Shown one piece after another: positions 27,347 to 36,743 of a stretch of DNA of 64,000 nt (its first letter is position 1; each line of letters opens with the position of its first letter). The stretch comes from Acinetobacter sp. WC-141. GTDB taxonomy: Bacteria > Pseudomonadota > Gammaproteobacteria > Pseudomonadales > Moraxellaceae. Under the pieces are notes generated by a model that was not told the DNA's origin, made no database searches, and saw only the letters and a program-made list of their open reading frames with translations. The position numbers and the translations under genes are program-made. The DNA lies in assembly GCF_000313935.1 (NCBI RefSeq), contig NZ_AMSS01000044.1, forward strand, positions 85,061 through 149,060. The letters are read 5' to 3'.

Positions 27347-27422
27347 TCTCCAATAGCTCAGTCGGTAGAGCGACGGACTGTTAATCCGCAGGTCCCTGGT
27401 TCGAGCCCAGGTTGGAGAGCCA
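27347..27422 (+). tRNA. tRNA-Asn (GTT), third copy
   Basis: Identical in sequence to the copy at 27006-27081, with encoded CCA. Short flanking matches (AGATTC before and CAAGATTCT after) are shared with the other copies, a sign of local duplication. Confidence 0.97.
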
Positions 27423-27428
27423 AGATTC

Positions 27429-27463
27429 TTAAAAACCCACTCATCATGAGTGGGTTTTTATTT
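27429..27463 (+). terminator. Terminator after third tRNA-Asn
   Basis: AAAAACCCACTCA and TGAGTGGGTTTTT form a strong stem with its own T-run. Confidence 0.85.
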
Positions 27464-27478
27464 GTATGATGCCTTCAC

Positions 27479-27922
27479 ATGTTCGAATCGAGTCACTTAT
27501 TTTTTATTGTTTTAGGTTGCTTAAGCACCTGCATTTTTCTTGTTGTTTGTTTACGTCCTTATTTATTTCCAAAACAAAAATTTTTTGCTCGTCCTGTCAT
27601 TACTAACTTTGAAACTCAGATGTTTATTCGTTTAAAACAAAGTTTTCCAAGTTATCACGTTTTAGCCCAAGTGGCTTTTAGTGCTTTGATTACCAGTAAT
27701 GACTATAAAATTCGTAGTCAGTTCAACCGAAAAGTTACCGACTTCGTTGTGCTTAACGACAAGATGGAAGTAATTGCCATTATTGAGCTAGATGACCCTA
27801 CCCATCTTGAAAAAGCAGAAGAAGACCGTATTCGTGATCAAATGCTCACAGAAGCAGGTTACCTTGTAAAGCGCTACACCAATATTCCGACTGTACGCCA
27901 GTTACAAAAGGATATTCATTAA
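27479..27922 (+). CDS. DUF2726-type membrane-anchored protein
   Basis: A 147-residue protein with one N-terminal membrane segment (about residues 7-25) and a cytoplasmic DUF2726 domain with a restriction-endonuclease-like look: FNRKVTDFVVLNDKMEVIAIIELDDPTH, then RDQMLTEAGYLVKRY. The VTDFVV...IIELDD pattern resembles a PD-(D/E)XK core. Catalysis is not shown. The start ATG lacks a good ribosome binding site and lies 15 bases after the tRNA terminator. No functional partner is evident. Confidence 0.7.
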   Translation: MFESSHLFFIVLGCLSTCIFLVVCLRPYLFPKQKFFARPVITNFETQMFIRLKQSFPSYHVLAQVAFSALITSNDYKIRSQFNRKVTDFVVLNDKMEVIAIIELDDPTHLEKAEEDRIRDQMLTEAGYLVKRYTNIPTVRQLQKDIH

Positions 27923-27929
27923 CAAGCTG

Positions 27930-28130
27930 TTATTTCTTTTCAGAATTACCAGCTTCTTTCTCAGCTATTCTTTTTGCCATCTCCAGACGTTCCTGTTCAT
28001 ATTGCTTTTTAGTATTAGCATCACTTTTTGCAGCAAAGAAAAGTATTCCAATAATTAAAAAAGGAATGAGTAAACCTAATCCCATTAATAACCAAGGAAC
28101 AGATTTTTTTTCAACAGGTCGTTGGCTCAT
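27930..28130 (-). CDS. Small single-span membrane protein
   Basis: A 66-residue hypothetical protein: short polar N-terminus, one strong hydrophobic span (about 13-34, LLMGLGLLIPFLIIGILFF), then a highly charged helical tail (QYEQERLEMAKRIAEKEA) that could form a coiled coil. I start at the ATG 28130; the frame is open further upstream from a TTG, but that part is less likely to be translated. I do not recognise a family. It lies between convergent DUF2726 and the lipase gene upstream on the same strand, separated by a terminator. Confidence 0.6.
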   Translation of the reverse strand: MSQRPVEKKSVPWLLMGLGLLIPFLIIGILFFAAKSDANTKKQYEQERLEMAKRIAEKEAGNSEKK

Positions 28131-28181
28131 GACTACTTCAAACTCAAACAATATCAATTTCAGAATACGTAACAATATAAC

Positions 28182-28215
28182 AAAAAGAGCCGCTATAAAG
28201 TGGCTCTTTTTTTAA
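28182..28215. terminator. Terminator after the lipase-like gene
   Basis: AAAAGAGCC and GGCTCTTTT with a short loop and A/T-runs on both sides; acts for the minus-strand gene starting at 29548. Confidence 0.82.
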
Positions 28216-28243
28216 AGCTAATTTTTAATTAGATAATTAAATC

Positions 28244-29548
28244 TTAGAATTTACCTGTGCAATGAGGACTTTGGCTAGCATCTATTACCGATGGATCAAG
28301 CACTATATTTGTTTTAGCTGGCATCTTAGATTGAACAAATTGATAAATTTCAGCATTTCTACATACAATCGCTTGAGTATGAGCAGCCCCTAGAACAGGC
28401 ACAAATGTCACATCAGTTCCCATTTTTTTAAGCCCCTCTTGTAAGGCAAGAGTAATAGGATATGGTACAGCCATATCAGCAGTACCCTGAACAATCATGA
28501 CCGGTGAATTAATTTTTTTGGTTGCAGGTTGGTTATCCGCCAAGAATTTTTTCACAGTTGGGTTTTCTTGGAAGTTACCAGCTAAACCAGGATAATCTAA
28601 CACTGTTTTGTCAGTATTAGTCGCAAGAAAATCACGAATATCATCTGCAAATTTATTATGCAAATCAGTTAAACATACACCATTTTCACCAGTAGTCCCT
28701 TCTGCAAACTCAGCTACACTCTGAGAACGTTGTTGGAAAATTTCACGATAATTAAATTTGGGTTCATAAGCTGTAATACCCACTGTGGTATATGCAGCAT
28801 AGGCGAGTAGCTCAGCATACACTTCTACAGCCGTACCAATAGGTGCTTTACCAGCCTGCTCTTTCTCAAGAATGTCTTTAATTGCTTGCGGAGCAATTTT
28901 AGAAATAATATCGCCAAGGCTAGAAGCTGGTGCTGTTGCAACTGCTCCTTTGTAGTTACTGTCGTTATTAGCAAATTCAGCTGTTCCTAATGAAGCATGG
29001 CCTCCTTGAGACTGGCCAATTGACATCCATGAACTATTTAACTGACTACCGTAATGATCCTTCGCAGCTTTAACTGCTGCAATTGCAGATTTAGCCTCAC
29101 TTCCTAAATTAAGGTATGGATGCATTCCTCGAGTACCTAAACCTTCATAGTCTGGAGCAATCACGACATAGCCAGCTGCCAATAATGTATCCGCTAGAAT
29201 TTTGAAGCGTGGATTAATCGTATTGTTGCTTGGGGCACAACTATCCCCTACGCCTACAGTGCCGTGCTCCCATACCACTACGCGATAACCATCCTTAGGC
29301 TGAGCCGCTTTAGGAAACATCACTAGGGCCGTTGCTTCAGCTGTTTTCCCTTGTACATTGACCATGTTATAAGTCATGACTTTTATTGATGCAGCATCAC
29401 TCAAGCTATCCTTAGAGTAAGCTTTTTCAGAAATATAAGTTTTATCAGGGTTTATGCCAATAAAGTCATCATCATTGTCATTACATGCTGCAAGAAATAA
29501 TGTTGAAACCGATAATGTTATAGCTAAAGCAATTTTTGACCGTTTCAT
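28244..29548 (-). CDS. Secretory lipase/alpha-beta hydrolase lipoprotein
   Basis: A 434-residue exported hydrolase. The N-terminus is a lipoprotein signal with lipobox LAAC (cysteine at residue 22), followed by a flexible Asp/Asn stretch. The alpha/beta hydrolase fold shows VVWEHGTVG (oxyanion region), APDYEGLGTRG, the nucleophile elbow GQSQGGH, and late PVMIVQGTADMAVPY (aspartate) and GAAHTQAI (histidine). This matches the LIP/secretory lipase family, which cleaves short esters or lipids outside the cytoplasm. No lipase chaperone gene is present. It is monocistronic. Confidence 0.82.
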   Translation of the reverse strand: MKRSKIALAITLSVSTLFLAACNDNDDDFIGINPDKTYISEKAYSKDSLSDAASIKVMTYNMVNVQGKTAEATALVMFPKAAQPKDGYRVVVWEHGTVGVGDSCAPSNNTINPRFKILADTLLAAGYVVIAPDYEGLGTRGMHPYLNLGSEAKSAIAAVKAAKDHYGSQLNSSWMSIGQSQGGHASLGTAEFANNDSNYKGAVATAPASSLGDIISKIAPQAIKDILEKEQAGKAPIGTAVEVYAELLAYAAYTTVGITAYEPKFNYREIFQQRSQSVAEFAEGTTGENGVCLTDLHNKFADDIRDFLATNTDKTVLDYPGLAGNFQENPTVKKFLADNQPATKKINSPVMIVQGTADMAVPYPITLALQEGLKKMGTDVTFVPVLGAAHTQAIVCRNAEIYQFVQSKMPAKTNIVLDPSVIDASQSPHCTGKF

Positions 29549-29608
29549 AGAATATCCTTTTTATGTATTATTTATTCCGCATATTTTTTATGCACAAATA
29601 TTAAGACA

Positions 29609-29640
29609 TAAAAAAAGTGCTCTGCATAGAACACTTTTCA
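29609..29640 (-). terminator. Terminator after ubiC-ubiA
   Basis: On the minus strand AAAAGTGTTCT and AGAGCACTTTT form a stem followed by a T-run, 20 bases beyond the ubiA stop. Confidence 0.8.
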
Positions 29641-29658
29641 ACCTTGTGGTCATTTTTA

Positions 29659-30537
29659 CTATATGAAATTTAAAAATATTCCCAGAAAAATGATTAATCC
29701 TACCCAACGATTGTGACGGAATGCCCAAAAACATACTTGAGGGTTGCGGTCTTTGGTTTTAATTGTTTGATATATAAAATCGAATGCAACAACAATTAAA
29801 GCAATGATCGCCCATGGAAATAAGATATTTTCTAAATACAGTGCAGCCCCAATCAAAACAAGGCTGGTTGCCTGTAAGAGTGCAATAATCTGGATGTCAT
29901 ATCGACCAAAAAGAATAGCCGTAGATTTGACGCCAATCTTTAAATCATATTCACGGTCTGTAATTGCATATTGAGTGTCATAAGCCACTGTCCACGCTAG
30001 ATTACCAAAATAAAGAAGCCAACAAGTCAAATCTGGGGTTTTACCTACCGCAGTAAAGGCCATTGGAATAGACCATGAAAAGGCGGCACCTAAAAAAACT
30101 TGAGGTAAGTTGGTATAGCGTTTCATAAATGGATAAATGAACGCTAAGAATAATGCTCCAAATGACCAGTAAAAGGTTTCAATGGGTAAAAAGAACAACA
30201 AACATGCGCTTGCTAAAACGAGTACCAAGAACACATATACTGCTTCTCTTGCACGAATCACCCCAGTTGCGAGGGGACGCGTTTTCGTGCGCTCAACATG
30301 CGCATCAACTTTACGGTCTGCAAAATCATTAATAGCGCAACCAGCGGCACGCATAAAAATTACGCCTAAAATCATGACAAATAAAATACCTAAATCAGGT
30401 ATTCCTTTTGATGCAACCCAAAGCGCCCACATGGTTGGCCAAAAAACCAGTTCAGTGCCAATAGGCTTATCAAATCGACATAGATAATAATAAGCTTCTA
30501 AGCGCTGACGCCATGTTGTGCTTGTTGCAGTCGTCAT
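29659..30537 (-). CDS. ubiA: 4-hydroxybenzoate octaprenyltransferase
   Basis: Inner-membrane prenyltransferase joining 4-hydroxybenzoate and the octaprenyl chain in ubiquinone synthesis. The 292-residue protein has about eight membrane segments and the two aspartate-rich motifs for Mg and pyrophosphate: NDFADRKVD followed by TKTRPL, and YAITDREYD. Its start overlaps the ubiC stop by four bases (ATGA), so translation is coupled and the product of UbiC is passed directly to it. Confidence 0.96.
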   Translation of the reverse strand: MTTATSTTWRQRLEAYYYLCRFDKPIGTELVFWPTMWALWVASKGIPDLGILFVMILGVIFMRAAGCAINDFADRKVDAHVERTKTRPLATGVIRAREAVYVFLVLVLASACLLFFLPIETFYWSFGALFLAFIYPFMKRYTNLPQVFLGAAFSWSIPMAFTAVGKTPDLTCWLLYFGNLAWTVAYDTQYAITDREYDLKIGVKSTAILFGRYDIQIIALLQATSLVLIGAALYLENILFPWAIIALIVVAFDFIYQTIKTKDRNPQVCFWAFRHNRWVGLIIFLGIFLNFI

Positions 30538-31043
30538 AGTAATTCCTTGTCGTGCTGCTGATTTAAAAAAGCTTCAAAAGCCGGTAAGAATGTTTCTTGG
30601 ACGATAAATTTACATCCATGCCAAGTATAGCAACTTTGTCTCGTCCAACCTTCTGGCAAACGAATGACACGACGGTCACAAAGCGGAGTTGTTCTTTGAA
30701 ATAGAAAAAAGCCAATGGGTGTAGAACCAATGTGCTGAAATATACGGGCTTTTTTTTGTAGGCTTAGAATTGGAAAAATACTTTTTGCTTTCACCCATGG
30801 CTCTATTTCACTACCATATAAATAGGTTTCCCTCACCCATGAAGTGTGGGCATGAGACATCTTCATCCATTGACTATCTGCAAAAGTTAAACGCTGAAAA
30901 TGTTCTTTAAAAGGCTTCACACTAAACTTGCCACCCGCCAGTTCAGTCAATTGTTGAGTCAGAGAACCAGACGCATACAACCATGTTTTCAATTCAGGAT
31001 TTAAAGTCTTTTCCTGTTTAAGTACTGGTTGACGTTTACGCAT
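30534..31043 (-). CDS. ubiC: Chorismate--pyruvate lyase
   Basis: Soluble enzyme that splits chorismate to 4-hydroxybenzoate and pyruvate, the first committed step of ubiquinone synthesis. The 169-residue length fits. Recognisable elements are SWVRETYLYG (catalytic arginine region), the TPIGFFLF strand, and CDRRVIRLPEG, with FIVQETFLPAF near the end that holds the conserved glutamate. It is the first gene of the ubiC-ubiA pair, with a four-base overlap. Confidence 0.93.
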   Translation of the reverse strand: MRKRQPVLKQEKTLNPELKTWLYASGSLTQQLTELAGGKFSVKPFKEHFQRLTFADSQWMKMSHAHTSWVRETYLYGSEIEPWVKAKSIFPILSLQKKARIFQHIGSTPIGFFLFQRTTPLCDRRVIRLPEGWTRQSCYTWHGCKFIVQETFLPAFEAFLNQQHDKELL

Positions 31044-31127
31044 AATCTGCTCACATGAAAACTCGCACCTAGTTTACCCCAATTTTTTGATAAAAAACGT
31101 AGAGAATTCAATCAACATTCCAAGCAA

Positions 31128-31158
31128 TAAAAAAGCCTGCATAAGCAGGCTTTTTTAT
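31128..31158. terminator. Terminator after glnA
   Basis: AAAAAGCCTGC and GCAGGCTTTTT stem with A/T runs, 15 bases beyond the glnA stop codon. Confidence 0.88.
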
Positions 31159-31169
31159 GAAAATATGTA

Positions 31170-32585
31170 TTACAAGCTGTAGTACATATCGAATTCAACT
31201 GGGTGAGTAGTCGTGTTAAGACGACGTACATCTTCAGTTTTAAGTTCGATGTATGCATCAAGCATTTCTTTAGTGAACACGCCGCCTTTCAACAAGAATT
31301 CGTGATCTGCTTGAAGTGCTTCAAGAGCCATATCTAAGCTATGAGCAACTGTTGGGATTTTTGCTTCTTCTTCTGGAGGAAGATCGTACAAGTTCTTATC
31401 AGCAGCTTCGCCCGGATGGATCTTGTTTTGAATACCGTCGATACCAGCCATTAACAATGCAGCGAAACCTAAGTACGGGTTCATCATTGGGTCTGGGAAA
31501 CGAGCTTCGATACGCTTACCTTTAGGGCTAGAAACGTATGGAATACGGATAGAAGCAGAACGGTTACGCGCTGAGTAAGCAAGCATAATTGGTGCTTCGA
31601 AGTGAGGAACCAAACGCTTGTATGAGTTTGTAGATGGGTTTGTGATTGCATTCAATGCACGAGCGTGCTTGATGATACCACCGATGAAGTACAACGCCAT
31701 TTCTGAAAGGCCTGCATATTCATCACCAGCAAACAAGTTCTTGCCATCTTTAGAGATAGACATGTGAACGTGCATACCAGAACCGTTATCACCTACCATT
31801 GGTTTAGGCATAAAGGTTGAAGTTTTTGCATATTGGTGAGCAACGTTCCAAACAGCATATTTGAACTGTTGAACTTCGTCAGCTTTACGTACAAGTGTAT
31901 TGAAGCTCACACCAATTTCTAACTGGCAAGAAGCAACTTCGTGGTGATGTACTTCTACACGACCTGGACCCATGATGTCTTCGATTTTTGCACACATTTC
32001 TGCACGCATATCTTGTGAAGAATCAACAGGAGGAACTGGGAAGTAACCGCCTTTAACACGTGGACGGTGACCAGAGTTACCTGACTCGTAATCTTTACCA
32101 GTAGACCAAGCAGCTTCTTCAGCGATCAATGTATGACGAGCGCCAGACATATCGATGTCCCACTTCACTTCGTCAAATACAAAGAATTCTGGTTCTGGAC
32201 CAAAGAATGCAGTATCACCGATACCTGTAGATTTTAAGTATTCTTCTGCACGGCGAGCAATCGAACGTGGGTCACGCTCATAACCTTGACCTGTTGAAGG
32301 TTCAATAACGTCACAAGTCACAACTACAGTTGGTTCAGCAAAGAACGGGTCGATGAAACCAGTTTCTGCATCTGGACGTAAAATCATGTCAGACGCTTCA
32401 ATGCCTTTCCAACCAGCGATTGAAGAACCATCAAACATTTTACCGTCTTCAAAAGTATCTTCATCAATAGAATCAGCTGGGTAAGTTACATGCTGCTCTT
32501 TACCCTTAGTATCAGTAAAGCGAAAATCGACCCATTTTGCGCCACTTTCTTGTATGAGTTGAAGGACCTTGTTCGCCATGCTCAT
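31170..32585 (-). CDS. glnA: Glutamine synthetase, type I
   Basis: Dodecameric cytoplasmic enzyme making glutamine from glutamate, ammonia and ATP. The 471-residue protein shows the N-terminal [16 protein letters not shown], the FDGSSIAGW loop, [11 protein letters not shown] metal site, [13 protein letters not shown] site, and [12 protein letters not shown]. The adenylylation site NLYDLPPEE (Tyr400) is intact, so GlnE control is expected. The first ATG is favoured by GGAG seven bases upstream. A sigma-54 promoter and an NtrC-like dyad lie upstream on the same strand. Confidence 0.98.
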   Translation of the reverse strand: MSMANKVLQLIQESGAKWVDFRFTDTKGKEQHVTYPADSIDEDTFEDGKMFDGSSIAGWKGIEASDMILRPDAETGFIDPFFAEPTVVVTCDVIEPSTGQGYERDPRSIARRAEEYLKSTGIGDTAFFGPEPEFFVFDEVKWDIDMSGARHTLIAEEAAWSTGKDYESGNSGHRPRVKGGYFPVPPVDSSQDMRAEMCAKIEDIMGPGRVEVHHHEVASCQLEIGVSFNTLVRKADEVQQFKYAVWNVAHQYAKTSTFMPKPMVGDNGSGMHVHMSISKDGKNLFAGDEYAGLSEMALYFIGGIIKHARALNAITNPSTNSYKRLVPHFEAPIMLAYSARNRSASIRIPYVSSPKGKRIEARFPDPMMNPYLGFAALLMAGIDGIQNKIHPGEAADKNLYDLPPEEEAKIPTVAHSLDMALEALQADHEFLLKGGVFTKEMLDAYIELKTEDVRRLNTTTHPVEFDMYYSL

Positions 32586-32645
32586 TTTGCTCCAATGAAA
32601 TTTTGTTGCACTTGTTAAGTGCGTGTTAATTGCTGGTATTTATAT

Positions 32646-32661
32646 AGCAATTCTCATACCA
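32646..32661 (-). promoter_or_regulatory. Sigma-54 promoter of glnA
   Basis: On the minus strand TGGTAT-N5-TTGCT fits the -24/-12 pattern, with GG and GC ten bases apart. The predicted start near 32635 gives a 50-base leader to the glnA ATG. The -24 element deviates from TGGCAC at two positions. Confidence 0.75.
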
Positions 32662-32809
32662 ACTTTATAAGACTTACCTAAAACATTGAATTGCTTATAA
32701 CTATCTATGATTTAGGTCCCTTGTCTTGAACCCATTATACTGTTTGCATAGTTAAATGCACCATATTCAGACATTTTCAAATTATGGCATACAAGAATAG
32801 CTCGCAATC

Positions 32810-32824
32810 GCCCTAATTTAGTGC
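32810..32824. promoter_or_regulatory. NtrC-like enhancer dyad upstream of glnA
   Basis: Read on the minus strand, GCACTAA-A-TTAGGGC has the 15-bp dyad layout of known NtrC sites (GCAC-N7-GTGC type) with one mismatch between half-sites. It is about 180 bases upstream of the predicted glnA start. A weaker half-matching site (GCACCATATT, 32758-32772) lies 52 bases closer. Confidence 0.55.
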
Positions 32825-33391
32825 AAAATTGTTGCGCTAATATGAATCATCGCATCAATTTCTAACAGTAATTCATGATCATAATACTTTCTTATATAGA
32901 ATGCTGATCTTCTTACTGCACTGAACGAAAATAATAAATGGTGAATGATGAAGTTTTAAAATTAAGTTGAGAATACGATATCTACGCCATGCTTTTGCCA
33001 AAAGGGTTCTAATATAAATATTGTTTTATAAAATCACTCTCAAAACCTTCTTAAAAAGTCATCTATGACGTCATACCTCATCCATTAAAATAATGAGGTT
33101 TTAAAAAATTATTTTCCTTTATGACGGAGTTCTTGTTTTCAAAGTTTGTTAAAAATCTCTTAATTTACTTTTTTATTATGGAATTCGCTGCGATGAGGTA
33201 AATTTTGATCAGCTTTGGTGCACTAAGAAGCGCAAAGGAGTTTTTTACCATTTGTTATATACCTTTTTTATACAGTACCAACTTGCTTTTCAATTTAAAT
33301 AAAACTAAAAAATAAAACATAACTTTTTTTTATAACTAAACAAACTAAAAGTTTGGTTTATTAAACAATTAATATATTCAAAGGATTTGAA
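32825..33391. other. Long AT-rich intergenic stretch before the peptide transporter
   Basis: About 570 bases without a supportable ORF. It contains a terminator-like hairpin at 33075-33099 (ACCTCAT/ATGAGGT followed by TTTTAAA) with no gene in front of it, which may mark a decayed gene or a small RNA end. The last 100 bases are very AT-rich and should hold the promoter of the transporter gene. I see no other clear motif. Confidence 0.4.
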
Positions 33392-34933
33392 ATGAAGAAT
33401 GAACTCGAACAATGCGACACCGCTTTTTTCGGCCATCCAAAACCCTTAAAAACTTTATTTTTTACAGAACTATGGGAACGCTTTTCTTACTATGGAATTC
33501 GTCCCCTATTGGTCCTTTATATGGTTGCAATGGTCAATGACGGTGGTTTAGGACTTGACCGTCCTACCGCTGCTGCAATTGTTGGATTATTTGCAGGTTC
33601 CATGTATTTAATGACCGTTTTAGGGGGTTGGATTGCTGATAACTGGTTAGGTCAGGCACGATCTGTATGGTATGGCTCCATCATTATTGCATTGGGTCAT
33701 TTATCGATTGCACTTACCCCTGTCTTTGATCAATTCTTTTTTTATTTCGGTTTAGTTCTTATTGTTCTTGGATCAGGGTTGTTTAAAACGTGTATTTCAG
33801 TGATTGTCGGAACATTATATAAAGCTCAGGATAGTAGACGAGATGCTGGTTTCTCCATTTTTTATATGGGAATTAATATAGGTTCTTTTATTGCTCCACT
33901 TCTTACAGGCCTATTTGCACGTGATCATAACTGGCACTTAGGTTTCGGGATTGGTGGTCTTGGAATGTTAGTTGCATTACTTATTTTTCGTGTATTCGCT
34001 ATTCCACAACTACAGTCTTTCAATCAATTGCGCCAGCAAACTGATAACTGGAATAAACCTGTCATAGAAAATAAAAATGCTCCCAAAATTGCTTTCTCCT
34101 TTTTACTATCTGTCGCAGTCGTTATTGCTCTTACCTACTTTGGTGTCATTCACATCAATCCAGTCGCTGTAGCAACCTACTTAACCGTAGGAATCGGCGT
34201 TGGTATTATTGCTTATTTTGCGTACTTACTACTTTTCCTGAATTTAGAGCAGCATGATAAATTCAAAATTATTATTTGCTTTGTTTTATTAGCAGCATCT
34301 GCCTTATTTTGGTCAGCTTTTGAACAAAAGCCCACAACTTTTACTTTATTTGCGCAAGATTATACGGACCGTATTGTTTTCGGATTTGAGATCCCAACTG
34401 TATGGTTTGAATCAATCAATGCTCTGTTTATTATTGTTTTTGCTCCAGTTGCAGCTTGGCTTTGGGCTAGACTAGGTAAGGCAAATAAAGACCCAAGTTA
34501 TATCAGCAAATTTATTATCGCATTGTTATTCGCAGCAGGTGGTTTCTTATTGATGTCACTTGCAAGCAGTTTTGCTATTGCAGGTGGATTAGTTTCACCA
34601 TTTTGGTTAGTAGGTACTTTATTTCTACTTACTATCGGAGAACTTTGTCTAAGCCCAATTGGTCTATCTACCATGACTAAACTTGCACCTGATGTTATCC
34701 GTAGTCAAATTATGGGCCTATGGTTTACAGGTTCAGCTTTGGGTAATCTTATCGCTGGTTTAATTGGCGGACATGTATCGGCAGATGGCATTAATCATTT
34801 ACCGAGTCTCTTTATGCGATGTGTCTTGGCATTAGTGATCGGCGCAATTGTGTTATTTTTATTAAAGAAACCTATCAATAGATTAATGAACAAAAGTACC
34901 AGTAAAGTTCAACCTGAGTTGGAAACTATATGA
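33392..34933 (+). CDS. Proton-dependent oligopeptide transporter (POT/PTR2)
   Basis: Inner-membrane di/tripeptide:proton symporter, 513 residues and about 14 membrane segments. The POT signature ELWERFSYYG in helix 1 carries the ExxER proton-coupling motif, followed by GGWIADNWLGQ and the PTR2 signature FSIFYMGINIGSFIAPLL. The EQKPTTF segment of helix 7 and the GELCLSPIGLS helix 10 motif also match. The gene ends with a four-base overlap (ATGA) into an aminopeptidase P gene, so uptake and hydrolysis of proline-containing peptides look coupled. Confidence 0.93.
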   Translation: MKNELEQCDTAFFGHPKPLKTLFFTELWERFSYYGIRPLLVLYMVAMVNDGGLGLDRPTAAAIVGLFAGSMYLMTVLGGWIADNWLGQARSVWYGSIIIALGHLSIALTPVFDQFFFYFGLVLIVLGSGLFKTCISVIVGTLYKAQDSRRDAGFSIFYMGINIGSFIAPLLTGLFARDHNWHLGFGIGGLGMLVALLIFRVFAIPQLQSFNQLRQQTDNWNKPVIENKNAPKIAFSFLLSVAVVIALTYFGVIHINPVAVATYLTVGIGVGIIAYFAYLLLFLNLEQHDKFKIIICFVLLAASALFWSAFEQKPTTFTLFAQDYTDRIVFGFEIPTVWFESINALFIIVFAPVAAWLWARLGKANKDPSYISKFIIALLFAAGGFLLMSLASSFAIAGGLVSPFWLVGTLFLLTIGELCLSPIGLSTMTKLAPDVIRSQIMGLWFTGSALGNLIAGLIGGHVSADGINHLPSLFMRCVLALVIGAIVLFLLKKPINRLMNKSTSKVQPELETI

Positions 34934-36732
34934 GCGTTTTAACTGTTCCAGAAAAACTTGAGAAACTTCGTGAACTCATGCGCAAGCAACATGTAGATGC
35001 TTTGATTGTCATGAGTGCCGATCCTCACATGTCAGAATATTTACCGGACTACTGGAAAGCAAGGCAGTGGTTAAGCGGTTTTAGTGGTTCGGTTGGTACG
35101 CTCGTCGTGACCCAAAACTTTGCAGGACTCTGGGCTGATGGTCGCTATTGGGTACAAGCTGAGCAACAACTTGTTGGAACTGGCTTTGATCTTCAAAAAT
35201 TAACAAGTGATGAATCTTCAACACATCTCGCTTGGATTGAAAAGAATCTACAGCCAGAATCAGTTATTGTCGTAAATGGACATACTTTATCAATTCAGCA
35301 ATTTAAGGCGCTCGAACATACTGCACGAGTTAATAATTATAAACTCGAAACCCAACAAGATTTAATTGGAGAGATTTGGTTAAACCGCCCAGAACTTCCA
35401 TCAAAAAAAATTCATCTCATGCCAGAAGGGTTAAATGCCCTATCTCGTAAAGAAAAAATTCAGGCTATTCGTGAAACTTTAGATAGCAAGAATATTACGG
35501 GTCATTTCATTTCATCTTTAGACGATATTGCTTGGGTCTTAAATGCACGTGGGCAAGATGTAGAATATAACCCTGTGTTCCTTTCACATTTATATGTCAG
35601 TGCAAAACAAACGATTCTTTTTATTGATGCTGAAAAAGTTGATGTAAGCATTCAGCAAGCTTTGGCAGCCGATGGTATTGAAATTCGTAACTACCAAGAT
35701 ACAGCTAAGTTTTTAGCGAATATTTCTGATGCCTCAGTACTTTTAGATCCAGCGAAAGTGTCGATTTTTCATGAACAAGCCATCGCAAAAGATATTCGAG
35801 TTGTATACGACATCAACCCGAGTACACTTTTTAAATCGCGTAAGCATGAAAGCGAAATTGCTCATATCCGTCATGCAATGGTTAAAGATGGAGTCGCGCT
35901 TTGCCACTTTTTCCATTGGTTAGAGAAAGCACTTCATCATGGTGAAAGCATTTCAGAACTCACCATTGATGAAAAGATTACAGCTTTCCGTGCTCAGCAA
36001 GATGGATTTATAGGACCAAGTTTTTCAACGATTGCTGGCTTTAATGCTAATGGTGCTTTACCCCACTACCGTGCAACTGAAGAGCACTATTCATTTATCG
36101 AAGGCGATGGTCTATTGCTCATTGACTCAGGTGGGCAATATGTAGATGGAACAACGGATATTACTCGTGTTGTTCCTGTAGGCACGCCAACAGGGCAACA
36201 AAAACGTGACTACACCTTGGTTTTAAAATGTCACATTGCTTTAGCAAAAACGATTTATCCTGAAGGTTTAGCTGCTCCTCTACTCGATTCAATTTGTCGT
36301 AATACTTTATGGCAACATGGTTTAGATTATCGACATGGAACAGGCCACGGCGTAGGCTTTGCGCTTAATGTTCATGAAGGTCCGCAAGTTCTTTCTTATT
36401 ACGCGCCTATACATGCCTATAGCAAATTGCGTGAAGGAATGATTATTTCTAACGAACCGGGCTTATACCATGAGGGACAATATGGTATTCGCATTGAAAA
36501 TCTGGTTGCAAACAAACTTCACACTGGGTTTGAAAAAACTTACGGAGAATTCTTGGAATTTGAAACGCTGACCCTTTGCCCGATTCATTTAAATTGTATC
36601 GTTATTGATATGCTAACGAATGAAGAAAAAGACTGGTTAAATCGTTACCATCAAACTGTTCAAGAAAGACTCGCTGAACATTTGTCTGGAGAAGTTTTAG
36701 ACTGGCTGATTTACAACACTAGAGCGATTTAA
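34930..36732 (+). CDS. Xaa-Pro aminopeptidase (M24B, long form)
   Basis: Cytoplasmic metallopeptidase of 600 residues that removes N-terminal residues preceding proline. Two creatinase-like N-terminal domains (about 1-310) precede the M24 pita-bread domain (about 315-535) with metal ligands in LLIDSGGQYVDGTTDITR, GTGHGVGFALNVHEGP, SNEPGLYHEG and YGIRIENL. The C-terminal extension is that of the long eukaryote-like form. It overlaps the peptide transporter stop by four bases; the pair forms an operon. No signal peptide is present, consistent with action on imported peptides. Confidence 0.93.
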   Translation: MSVLTVPEKLEKLRELMRKQHVDALIVMSADPHMSEYLPDYWKARQWLSGFSGSVGTLVVTQNFAGLWADGRYWVQAEQQLVGTGFDLQKLTSDESSTHLAWIEKNLQPESVIVVNGHTLSIQQFKALEHTARVNNYKLETQQDLIGEIWLNRPELPSKKIHLMPEGLNALSRKEKIQAIRETLDSKNITGHFISSLDDIAWVLNARGQDVEYNPVFLSHLYVSAKQTILFIDAEKVDVSIQQALAADGIEIRNYQDTAKFLANISDASVLLDPAKVSIFHEQAIAKDIRVVYDINPSTLFKSRKHESEIAHIRHAMVKDGVALCHFFHWLEKALHHGESISELTIDEKITAFRAQQDGFIGPSFSTIAGFNANGALPHYRATEEHYSFIEGDGLLLIDSGGQYVDGTTDITRVVPVGTPTGQQKRDYTLVLKCHIALAKTIYPEGLAAPLLDSICRNTLWQHGLDYRHGTGHGVGFALNVHEGPQVLSYYAPIHAYSKLREGMIISNEPGLYHEGQYGIRIENLVANKLHTGFEKTYGEFLEFETLTLCPIHLNCIVIDMLTNEEKDWLNRYHQTVQERLAEHLSGEVLDWLIYNTRAI

Positions 36733-36743
36733 TCTTCTTTTTT

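Noticed and set aside
27006..27422. tRNA-Asn array as an attachment site of a genomic island.
   Set aside because: No integrase, no partial tRNA repeat and no foreign cargo genes are present around it.
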